From: Onthophagus taurus
Lineage: Eukaryota > Arthropoda > Insecta > Coleoptera > Scarabaeidae
DNA: 64,000 bases
Assembly: GCF_036711975.1 (NCBI RefSeq)
Contig: NC_091967.1
Span: 2,542,001-2,606,000, forward strand
Direction: 5' to 3'
Made by a program: the position numbers and the translations under genes. The notes under the pieces were generated by a model. It was given only the letters and a program-made list of their open reading frames with translations. It had not been told where the DNA came from and ran no database searches. Of the stretch, positions 49,001 through 58,290 are shown piece after piece (within the stretch, counting starts at the first letter, position 1; each line of letters begins with the position of its first letter).

Positions 49001-49843
49001 AATAAAATATCTTATTTATCTAGTAGTTTTATATTTATTATTTAAAGAAAATGAGGGTAGTTTACCTCGTGGAACATCGATAGATAGATTTTTAAAAAAC
49101 AATACCACAGTTACGATGGCAGTTTTCATCTTCGAGGTATAAACAAAAAACTACCCCTAATTTGTAACCCTTATAACCATTTTCAAAAATTTTTACTTCA
49201 AATATAAAACAAACACAGTACCAAATTTCGCCGTAATCAACAAGTAATGCCCGGGATAGAATTAATTTTTAAGGGGGTGGTTAACCCCAACCACCCCTAA
49301 ATGGTGTATTATGCCTTATTTTACATTAAACATTTTATTGTGCGACTAATTTACGGTTTTGTTAAAGTATTTTCAAAATACCTGACAATTTTATCACATC
49401 ATTCTTACGAAAAGTGGTTACATGTTAACCCCCGTAACTTCGCTGGGGATGATCTAGAGCGAATGGGAAAAAACCCTTAACTAATATTTTTGAACGTGCT
49501 GGAAGTATACTTAATGCCGCCAAAATCGATAGGGTGGTTTTTAAATAATTCCAAAAAAATAGGGGTAGTTCGCCCTTCTTAACCCTCTGGTATATGTGTG
49601 ATACATCAAAAGAAAGCTCTTTTAAAATGAATATCAGTTACAATTTACCAAATTTTGATAGCACTTTTCATTTTTAAAATATAAGTGAAAACGTACTTTT
49701 TCTCCAAACTTTCAACCCCTATAACTCGCCCCAGGGGCTTTTACCGCACGTATAAAAAAATGTACGAACCTTATTTTGGCCCATTCTATGACTGTACCAA
49801 ATTGCATCGAAATCGGTGAGACACAGTTGTGACACTTCCCTTG
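46052..49843 (-). mobile_element. Apparently intact pogo-like transposon with about 0.95-1-kb terminal inverted repeats
   Basis: The outer ends are CAAGGGAAGTGTCACAACTG and its inverse. The left flank is TA (46050-46051). The arms 46052-47040 and 48738-49843 pair closely; the right arm carries an extra palindromic insert of about 120 bp (48785-48905). A 529-codon transposase frame on the minus strand fills the space between them, and its stop codon lies within the left arm. Confidence 0.82.
47016..48605 (-). CDS. Pogo/Tigger-like DDD transposase with C-terminal zinc-finger-like cluster (529 aa)
   Basis: The frame is open from start to stop. Residues 100-145 (YKLEAVNYWTSGKKGY...LHRWSKYIEE) look like a helix-turn-helix, and 180-220 (WAIQARNE..SWVQRFKKAN) like a CENP-B-type HTH. 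The catalytic core has NSDQSGF (Asp259), LLLDSWSGHCPE (Asp372) and GQIQPLDVFGF (Asp409), with 36 residues between the last two. The C-terminus has CDICGD, then CAWCKKSLCLKHFFHDFHFC, a Cys/His cluster. It would cut and paste DNA at TA. The start at the first ATG is uncertain, since a nearby MNIPQ start would remove 20 residues. With a complete core and matching ends it may be, or recently have been, active. Confidence 0.88.
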   Translation of the reverse strand: MVTINPINVLNLLMTVFTVMNIPQTPVNEAEVSLKENIQRILMESMEDYNMQIEDETVLIFDSSNGINDGQQIIEDQDTTDRFVEDTDAHCPLKDDIDYEYKLEAVNYWTSGKKGYLKLETVKNKYRKVTSKTQLHRWSKYIEERGTYKEKLAEITEFVINQARAAVDNKLPLHDIDIRRWAIQARNEKNLSPQLFKASHSWVQRFKKANRLVSRKITKFLSQKQIGNVDRVKTLAKDFVKEAKLQIQIYGPENTYNSDQSGFNLEFHSGRTLSDLGVKTVESVVQSVSSTTHSYTIQPVISADGKLLSPLFIVLKEPSGSFGPRVANTMFKADNIYVLASKSGKLTSEHMKNWLQNVYFPNTGSKSLLLLDSWSGHCPEVISEITPSGTNFKHLSIPAGTTGQIQPLDVFGFRIWKNFIRRFSDQIILYQYDVNLHQRDNILKLQSLTHNQLASPRFINVFKYAWFASGYIEERPDHFENPVEVCFSSEKPTCDICGDIAVITCAWCKKSLCLKHFFHDFHFCQHYVE

Positions 49844-49846
49844 TTA

Positions 49847-50005
49847 GTCACATCTGTAATACTGCAGTGTGCCATGGAAAAAAATAACACGCAAAACTGA
49901 TAACAGTCATTAAATGCTATGTCAATGCCCGAAGCAGTTGTAAATGATACTTATAAGTTGTTTTTTCATTTATCCCATGGCACACTACAGTATAATACAA
50001 GTGAC
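49847..50005. mobile_element. Small MITE at the right border of the pogo-like element
   Basis: GTCACATCTGTAATACTGCA and CCATGG at one side pair with CCATGG...ACAGTATAATACAAGTGAC at the other. Removing it leaves CCCTTG next to TAAGAGAATG, restoring a TA flank for the pogo-like element. Confidence 0.6.
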
Positions 50006-50570
50006 TTTAAGAGAATGTTCAGAAACTATTTTAATGTTTTTCTATGCTACAATTACAATTAATGTTGATGTATTGTACATTAATGGATTCAGAAAAAAAA
50101 ACTCTATCCAATAGCGTGAAGAAAAACATACTGAGCAATTTGAAAATCAAATGTTGATAATCGCTAGAAATTGAAGATGGCGTTGGAAAAAGTTTATTTG
50201 TAGCACGAATCATAGTATTCATCAAACCATTTCATTTGATAGCTAGGTCATGAAAATTGGAAGGTAAATGACAGAGGCGTTCTTGTGTGACAACCAACTA
50301 AACTTATATTCAAAATGGATGTAATGCATATCAGTGGATTCAGAAAAACAATCTCTATCCAATGACGCAAAAAAAATATATAGAGCAATTTGAAAAGCAA
50401 AAATTAATAATCGCTTAAAATTGAAGATGGCCTTGGAAAAAATTTATTTGTAGCATAAATCATAGTATTCATGAAACCATTTCATTTGATACCCCGCTCA
50501 TGAAAATCGGAATGTAAATGACGGAGTTACAGCTTGGGGCGTTTTTTGTGTGACACCCTGTATAAATATA

Positions 50571-51567
50571 CAGTGTGTCCCCGGATAGGTGAAACGACTC
50601 TTATAAAATGTAAATTTTTCTCGATATTAGCTGTCATCTTTTGGGGTTCAGGCCTGCTTGATTAAAGACTAATTTTGAACATATTTTAAAATTTTAAAAA
50701 ACAAGTGAGTGTTGATACTGAAGCTAAAACTTCTTGTGTGTCAGGTAAAGTACCTTTTCTGTTTACAGTATGGTAAAATGTTACTAAAAAAATTTATTCA
50801 GAATGAAAAGTTATGGCCATATGCAAATGTTCATCAGCCTACTTTGATAAAACCCATTATTTAATATTTTCGTTAATAGTACTTTATTACGACTTTTTGT
50901 TTTGAGATTCAGATATTATTTATTAAATTAAGTGTGTGTTCGCCCACAAAGGAAAACAGTTAATCATAGTTAATTAGTTTCATCATAATTTTTTTTTCTT
51001 AGAGTGAATACTTCCTGCTGTAAGAAATCTTTTGATTAAACGCCAACAAGTACTTCTTTTAATTCCAGTATTTGGAAATTTTTCACAAAATAAAGCAATA
51101 ATCGGTTTTTTCCCGGTTCCATAACACTGAATCACGTAAACTTTTTCCTCTAATGTTAACATTCTGTTTAAAAAACACTTTAAGTTTACTAAATTACAGT
51201 TTGAGAGATTAACAGTGACAGGAAAGCAATTTTGTTTTTCCATGGCAGTCTTTGTTAGAAATAAAATTGTTTGATATGGATTTTTCAAAGTAGGCCGATC
51301 AATCCGAAAATTTGCATATGCCCATAGTTTTTCATTCTGAACAAAACTTCTTAGTAACAATTTCACATACTGTAAACAGAAAAGGTACTTTACCTGCCAC
51401 AAAAAGAGTTTTTCTTTCACTGTCAAGGCTCACTTGTTTTTTAAAAATTGATAATATGTTCAAAATTAGTCGTTAATCAAGCAGGGCTAAACCCCAAAAG
51501 ATGGCAATTAATATCGAAAAAATTTTACCTTTTATAAGAGTCGTTTCACCTATCCGGGGACACACTG
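50571..51567 (-). mobile_element. Mariner/IS630-type deletion derivative with TA duplication
   Basis: The ends CAGTGTGTCCCCGGATAGG and its inverse are both flanked by TA (50569-50570 and 51568-51569). The terminal arms pair over about 150 bp. The minus strand retains an N-terminal helix-turn-helix, MLTLEEKVYVIQCYGTGKK then CEKFPNTGIKRSTCWRLIKRF, of the kind found in insect IS630-type transposases. The catalytic part is gone. It abuts the palindromic element with only TATAAATATA between. Confidence 0.78.
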
Positions 51568-51569
51568 TA

Positions 51570-52754
51570 GAGACTAATGATCATCGTGTTCGTCGCAAAT
51601 TCAGAGAATGAGTCCAAAACGAGATTAAACCTCATTTTCCCAACATTTTAGTTTGATAAAAGTTTATTAAAACAAATCTACATAAGTTATATCGTAATTA
51701 TCGATAATAATACTACATATCCTTTTTTTTTCGGTATTATCCGGAAATTTAAAAAACCGGTAATTTTGCAAATCCAAGTAGATAATTTCATTGGTTTCAT
51801 TCCTTGCTTATTAAACGCACGCATTAAAAAAAGTTAAACTTTTCCTGTAATTTATTTGTATAGCAAATAAGTAACTTTATTGAGAAGTCCTATAAATTTT
51901 TTAAAACAAGTATTTAATTACGATCTTCATTCTCATGATGTAATTCAAAACAAGCACATTTTAAAGGATTCTTATCGAATTTTTTGTTTGTTTTCAACAT
52001 TGTGTCGCATATTCAAAAGATACACAATCAAGTATTAGGTTGTTGAGTTGGTTTTAACAGTTAAAATCCATCAAGAGAGCTCGGTGTCAGTTCTACTCCA
52101 AATGTCCGGGTAATTGTCGATTTGCATTATTACGATTAACAGTTTTCGACCTACAATTCGCTTTTCAAAGTATCAAGGAGAAACGACACGGTCGATTGGT
52201 AACTTTGCAAAGTGTACATAATAATTTATTGCTTATCGGATGGGAGAGGTATTTAGAGCATTTAATGGTGTTCAAACGAGAACAATCCATTTTAAAACTA
52301 TGTAGATACTTAAATTACATCTCTATTTATCTTTCTCTCTCTTCTTTTAGTTTTATTCTTTTTCGCTTAAGCTGTTATTACTTAAATAACTCCGCTCTCG
52401 AAATTTAGAACCGTAAAGAGAGTAAGAGAGAGTATAAAGTGTATGTGGTGTGTAATTTAAAACGCGACAACAATGCATAAACAAATTACTAAGGAGTTAC
52501 ATAATTACTCGTTTTACGCACGTGTCCTTTTTCATAAAATCATTGTAAATAAAAATAGAGTGTAATACAATTAAAGTTCACCCTTAAATCTCAAGGGGTG
52601 TATATTTAGATACGATGACGTCATTGCGGCACTATGGAGGGTCAAGTAAAACCAAAATCGATACCATCACAATAGCAACCAAACAAAAAAAGGAACAAAA
52701 CGAATCTAAATAAAAAGACATAATACTAGTTAGAAAAATCATTATTTTACATAC
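51570..52754. other. Intronic region downstream of the 52.8-kb CDR2 exon
   Basis: No coding frame supported. A perfect palindromic CRE-like TGACGTCA is at 52616-52623, which may be chance. 52330-52440 has CT/GA-rich tracts. Confidence 0.35.
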
Positions 52755-52812
52755 CATCCAAAACATTATAATCGTCGTCGATGAAATCGTCGCAACCATT
52801 TAGAACGCTCAT
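52755..52812 (-). CDS. Alternative first coding exon of the CDR2/centrocortin-like gene
   Basis: The ATG at 52812 opens MSVLNGCDDFIDDDYNVLD plus one G, ended by a GTATGT donor at 52754. The single leftover G joins AT at 28765 to code Asp, giving ...NVLDD-LHLAAELGK. Acidic, as are the other two candidate N-termini. The 230 bp upstream is CpG-rich (GCGTCG, CGATCGACG, CGCGACGGCGCGG), as expected of a promoter. The product would be 728 aa. Its intron to 28765 is about 24 kb. Confidence 0.6.
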
Positions 52813-53319
52813 CGTGATCGAAGATTACACCCCTAAATTTCTTTTCCCATGCAGAAACTAGTTTTAAAAATGAAAATATTGTTAAATTTAATTTGCAAAA
52901 TAATGTTTTTATATTTACCGGTTTCAAAACGATGGTTAAACAATACTATAGTATACTTGCATGCGTCGTTCTTGGTTAAAAACTGACGATCGACGTCCAA
53001 AACAAAACGAAATCGCGACGGCGCGGTTTTAGTTTAAACTCCGCCTACTAAATATACTAATATCGATCGTCTTATAACGTAACCTTCAAAATAAGTACGA
53101 TAAAGCGCCATCTATTGGTAATTACAACAAGTGTTACTATTTTAACCAATGCGAAGTTAGCCCCCAATTAAATAGGATTTTATATGTATAGTATTTTGAT
53201 TATTCGAGTATTTTTGGCCACTATAGTTGAAATATGAGAAGTTCTGGGAGTTTGGTGAGCTAATTCAAAGTGTCTTAAGGACTGACATATCTGACACTCT
53301 TCAACATATCACTTGAATA
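52813..53319 (-). promoter_or_regulatory. CpG-rich promoter-like region of the 52.8-kb exon
   Basis: 52950-53060 is CG-rich for this window and lies just upstream of the exon on the minus strand. No clear TATA box; 53100-53319 is AT-rich without features. Confidence 0.35.
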
Positions 53320-53650
53320 TGTTATGAGAGAAACTGGAGTCGATCTAAACGCAACTTTGATGAACTAGTCGAAATGGCAGATGATTTTAACATCCTTAGC
53401 AGATCAATGCAGGTATGCAGTATGAAATGCAGATACATGCTAGAGACACGAGCTGCAAAGGAAATGTTTCTGAGACAACCAGGAGGAAGACGCATGACTG
53501 GTAAACCAAGAGCAAGATGAGAGACAAGGTGACCAAGGGCGCTGAGGAGATTGTACGGATGAGAAGCTGGAAGAGAGTGGCTGGAGATCAAGATTTCGAT
53601 GAACATCTTATTCCAAAGCTTAATCCTTGGCCAATACGAATGTGGTAATG
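53320..53650 (+). mobile_element. 3' remnant of a non-LTR retrotransposon
   Basis: Broken frames read RQPGGRRMTGKPRAR and then, shifted, W-rich and R-rich pieces ending DEHLIP. A GRP..RW-like tail of this form is typical of RTE-type retrotransposon C-termini. It is short, frameshifted and dead. Confidence 0.5.
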
Positions 53651-55311
53651 CCTGATTCAAAACTTCTTCCAACATGTTGCTAAGACATCAAAATATTTAT
53701 TATCAAGCATTTTGCAAAGAAAACAGTTCCGAATATGTCATAGAAAATAAGGCATATGTATAATTAAAAATAAAAAATATTAAAAAAGGTAGACATTAGT
53801 AGAAAATGAATCAAATAGGGATTAGTTGATTTTTGGACATTCTCCAAATGAAGAAAAAGAACCTGTCGCATTATAAATCGTTGACATTGACCTCGGACTA
53901 TGTACAGCGTCGAGGAGCGTAAGCAATTTACCTTCACCGCGAGAGTCCCACCGAGTTAGAGAGGCCGCGTTTATTTTTAACAGTATCTTATAGTATATTG
54001 CAGAAATTGCAACTCGCACAAAAGCAAAACCAATATCCTATCTAAAAGGTAGATTTTAAATTTGAAAAAAAGACGCCGGCCGCGAACCGCGCGAAATAAC
54101 GAGGAGAAAAGCAATGCAAAAAAGGACTTAATAGAAAGTTTCGTATCAACTCGACATCCGCACCTAACGACATCTATTTTGCCAACAAACAAAATGCTAA
54201 ATCAGTTCCAAGTTACATTCTCGAAATTAATTGCATATATTATAGTTCAACATAAATACAACATTAAAAACGTTTTTAAAAAAAATTATGTTTTTAGAAA
54301 ACTAATTAATTAATAATATGTCAAAAATGACATAAAAAACTAACCTTACTTTTATAAATAGTTATGACATTCAAAGTAAATTTAAAATGGTTACCATGGC
54401 AATAAACTTATAGTACACTGAATTACCAATGAGAATGTGTATGTGGTTATAATTCATAGCCTGCTAAGGTATTCAAAGAATCGAGTTGGTTTGTTTAGCA
54501 TATAAGCAGCAAGCAAAAACGGTTAACATACCAAAGCGGTTGCGTTCAAACCGGTACATTGTCGAAATAAAAGATCATGTTTTTGAACGGTAAATAAAAA
54601 TGCGTTTTATAAATTAAAGCTTAAATAAAGTTATTATTCTCGTTGAAAAGTGAGAGTTTAAAAACACCCACGTAAACCGTGGCGAATAAATGACCTTTTC
54701 TGATCGCCGGCCGCATAACGATCCTTATCCGACAGGATATATAACGCACTTTCAGCAGGTGCCTTATTCGGAAGAAAGTGATCGGATCTAACCGCTATTT
54801 TTTTTGTTTCCTATTAAATACTTTCTAATGCTAAAATATATCCTAAGGGGTTAACTCTATTTTTTTTTAAATTTTTCAAAACGTCATTATGTATTATTCA
54901 TGTTCAGGCAATAACATTTTAAATTTTAATTTGGAACTCGTCCAGAAAGAAGAAAAAGGTTAAAAAAAAAGGTTAGAAATTCACATGAAATCGTCTTCAC
55001 TTTGAGATGTTATTAAATTGATGAAAGTGAAAGGACCGTTAACAAAATGTTGTTGGTCACCAAAAGCGGAAGTGATGGAATCCGTAATCGGTTTCTTCAA
55101 TCGATCAATCAATGCCTCTTTCTACTGCGTATCTCTGGATATAGATTTTTATGAAAACATGACCTCAAAAACGTGAATTAAAAGTGAACGGAAAAAAAGA
55201 AACAACTGGAGTGAAAAAAATATCATTTAAAATTTGTCTACTTTACTTGGAGAATGATAATTAGAGATATAGATGGATGAAGCCGAGGTTGCTTGCGGGC
55301 GAGGTCCTATA
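53651..55311. other. Intronic region, some promoter-like patches, no gene
   Basis: 53930-54090 has G+C-rich blocks (GAGGCCGCG, GCCGGCCGCG). A minus-strand donor at 53932 would have the CDR2 phase but lacks an ATG in frame. 54500-54790 includes GATATATAACGC followed by a less AT-rich stretch. 55281-55300 has the GAGGTTGCTTGCGGGCGAGG block. I see no gene. Confidence 0.3.
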
Positions 55312-55392
55312 CAGGTGTCCCGTATCTTTCGCATCAGAGTATTATACGGTTGTAGGATACATTAATCTGAAGCGATCTTTACGGGACACCTG
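55312..55392. mobile_element. 81-bp palindromic MITE with TA duplication
   Basis: CAGGTGTCCCGTATCTTTCG at one end, inverted as TCTTTACGGGACACCTG at the other, with TA on both sides. An inverted partial copy is at 57645-57718. Confidence 0.65.
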
Positions 55393-55604
55393 TATATCTT
55401 GTAAAGGCAAAGATTAAAGAGTAAACAAGATGCGACGCTTCATGTCGACACCTTTGATGTAGGGCTGCCATTTTTATGACCTTGAACGCTATGGACCTTT
55501 AAATTGGAATGGTTTGTTATTGTCAGGACATTTAAATTGGTCTTCTATCTTTTTTCAAAAATAGAGTTTCTCACTCTAGCGTCGCATCTTGTATATGTTA
55601 GAAT

Positions 55605-57170
55605 CATATATATACTATCTCCTATATCGCTGACTCCCTATCTAAGCAATGAGTGGCGAGCGTTTCCATCAAAGGCAGACGGAATGATATATGTTTTGTC
55701 TTTGTCGTGCCCCCATATCGCGAAGGCGCTTGCGCGAATCGTAAATTTTAAAGAGTTTGAAGTGTTTTACGCGTATTTTATGCAGCTTTGAAATACAATT
55801 ATTGTAGATAATTTACTTTAATTATAAATTATCGTAGATGCATCAAATAAATTAGAATATATGTACTTTTGTGTGAAATTGACGTTGAATATTGCTTTAA
55901 ATATCAACTTTATGTAGGTTGTTCATTAAACATTATATTCTTTAAAATTAAATTAATACATATACAGGGTGATTTATAACATACGGAGCAGACTAAAAGA
56001 GTAGGTAGTGGAGATAAAACTGAAGAGATTTTCTTAATAATGTTTTGTTAAAAACTTAATAGTTACATAGATATCGCATGTTAATTTTTTAAATAATTGA
56101 ACGTCCATTTTTGAGAACCGCTGATATTCAGTAAAGAATAATTAAAATACTTGTCCGTTGCTAAGTAACCAAATCAACTGGATTGGCAGCAATAAAAACA
56201 TGGTATCAGCGGTTCTCAATAAACAAACACCACCGTTTGAGCGTTTTAACAAATTTTTAAATAGCCGTAACTGCTATGTTATAAAGATTTTATTATTTTT
56301 ATTAATTATGCATTGTTTAAGTAACCCCGAAATATTCGCAGTTTGAATTTAAGCGTAGTGTAATACCGTATATGGTAAGAAATGCTCGGCCATTACTTCA
56401 ACTTTAACGTTCTATATCTTTGTGATTATTAAGTTGTGGTCAAAATTTTATTAGAAAAATATCTTCAATTTGGCTCCTAGTACCTACCCTTTTAGTCTGC
56501 TCCGTATGTTATAAATCACCCTGTATACATAGTAATTATTAAAAATGTGTACCAAAATATAGTTATTAATTTTTAACATAATTTGTGAACTCACGCCCTT
56601 TAATGAAGTTGTTACATTAATTAAAGATATAAAATATGTACTTAGGGTACTTATTATTTAATGTACATAATATTCTATCATAAAATTTTCATCATATCGA
56701 TGTAATTATTAATTAAATTTTTAAGAAAAATGTCAACCAATTTTCTCAACCAATTTTTAGGCCCCAAAAATATCTCCCCTACTCTTTTTCTTTTTTATTT
56801 TACTTTTAACAAATTTTCTTCACTTTCTTAACAAATAATAATTACATTTTAAATTGCTTAGTCCTAAAATATGTTAATAATTATGTTATTATGCACATGA
56901 AACCTATAATATACATAACTAAATATTTAGATTTTATGTTATGTTTATGTCAAACATTTATTTGGTGATTATTTATAAACATCAAGGTCATCAGCTGCTA
57001 TTAATTTTTAATTCACCGTCCAATAAGATAAAAGCGTACTCACCACGTGTTCACGCATGTCTCTTGAGTAGACGGGGGCACGACAGAGACAGATATATAT
57101 ATATCTGCACTCTAGTGTTTACACTCTTTTGTTGCCTTAGTCAGCGATATAGGAGATAGTATATATATGG
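55605..57170. mobile_element. Inverted-repeat element, copy 2, enlarged by a nested MITE
   Basis: Same ends and interior as 22185-22866. It is flanked by TTAGAAT on both sides (55598-55604 and 57171-57177), a different target from copy 1, so the two moved independently. It is longer because of a MITE at 55965-56523 and about 380 bp of other AT-rich DNA. Confidence 0.72.
55965..56523. mobile_element. 559-bp Tc1/mariner-type MITE
   Basis: CAGGGTGATTTATAACATAC and its inverse GTATGTTATAAATCACCCTG are flanked by TA on both sides (55963-55964 and 56524-56525). No coding capacity. Confidence 0.8.
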
Positions 57171-57829
57171 TTAGAATATACCAACTGTCACATTTGTAGG
57201 TTCGGTTTGGTATTGTCAGGACATTTAAATTGGAATGTCTTCTATTTTTTTTCAAAACTAGAGTTTCTCACTCTAGCGTCGCATCTTGTTTACTCTTTAA
57301 TCTTTGGTAAAGACACAGAATAACCAGAAGTGACAGTGGCAATATCCCGCCAAATCTGACGCCATATTATAGCGAGTTACCAAGGTATGTTGCTATTGGT
57401 GGTAAAGATTTGGCGGGATACCGCTAGTGTCCATTATGCCCATTATGTATGGAATATAGCATATATCTTGGTAAGTATCAACTTTATAAAAAAACATTTT
57501 ATACAAAAGTTGTTTAATATTTTATTTGGCATAATAAGGCTGCATTCAATTGTTTTTATTTCAGAAAACAAATGAGCAACGAATAACACTTGATGTTTTT
57601 TAAATGGCAATGTATTATAAACATTTCGAAAAAATTTTATTAGAAAGATCGCATCAGAATAATGTATCCTACAACCGTATAATGCTCTGATGCGGAAGAT
57701 ACGGGACAGCCTGTATACTATATTCCATACATAATGGGCACCCTGTATAATCTAATATACGTACTTTTCTAATACGTATATTTAACGTTTCAACTACTTT
57801 AATAAAAATATACAATAATCTAGCGCTTA
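57171..57829. repeat. Repeat-derived stretch after copy 2
   Basis: 57205-57290 is a direct copy of 55515-55595 (GTCAGGACATTTAAATTGG, CTCACTCTAGCGTCGCATCT). 57360-57395 matches 21243-21280. 57645-57718 is an inverted copy of the 81-bp palindrome. No gene seen. Confidence 0.55.
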
Positions 57830-58290
57830 ATAACAATGAAAACTAGGATTAACACTAGACCTAGAACTTGAATCATTTGGGTTTAGCCACACGTCCTTAA
57901 AGACGGCTAAACCTGAATGATTCTAGTTCTAGGTCTAGTGTTAGTTCTAGTTTTACACTAGCACTATTACTATGTAGAACTAACACTATACCTAGAACTA
58001 GAATCATTTGGATTTAGCCGCACGTCTCTAAAGGCGGCTAAACCCGAATGATTCTAGTTCTAGGTTTAGTGTTAGTTCTAATTTTACACTAGCACTATTA
58101 CTATGTAGAACTAACACTATACCTAGAACTAGAATCATTTGGATTTAGCCGCACGTCTTTAAAGACGGCTAAACCCGAATGATTCTAGTTCTAAGTATAG
58201 TATTAGTTCTAGTTTTACACTAGTACTATCACTAAAAGTAACACTATACCTAGAACTAGACTCGCACGTCTTTAAAGACGGATACGTTTA
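57830..58290. repeat. Second foldback array of the GACGGCTAAACC family
   Basis: About three tandem copies of a unit of about 120-130 bp. Each holds ATCATTTGG-TTTAGCC, ACGTCT..AAAG-CGGCTAAACC and CTAGTTCTAGGT, plus TTACACTAGCACTATTAC. The same building blocks form the larger array at 29.6-31.7 kb in a different order. Confidence 0.8.

Larger units (their letters stand above)
45621..50560. mobile_element. Large palindromic Tc1/mariner-type element hosting a pogo-like insertion
   Basis: The ends CAGGGTGTCACACAAAAAAC and its inverse are both next to TA (45619-45620 and 50561-50562). The left arm (45621-46049) and right arm (about 50006-50560) pair with each other, and each contains two partial copies of a unit with TTGAAGATGGC and AACCATTTCATTTGAT. 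The pogo-like element sits near the axis of symmetry. Confidence 0.75.

Noticed and set aside
53932-54019. Further CDR2 first exon candidate with a phase-1 GTAAAT donor
   Set aside because: No ATG in frame (only a GTG), so a protein start cannot be supported.
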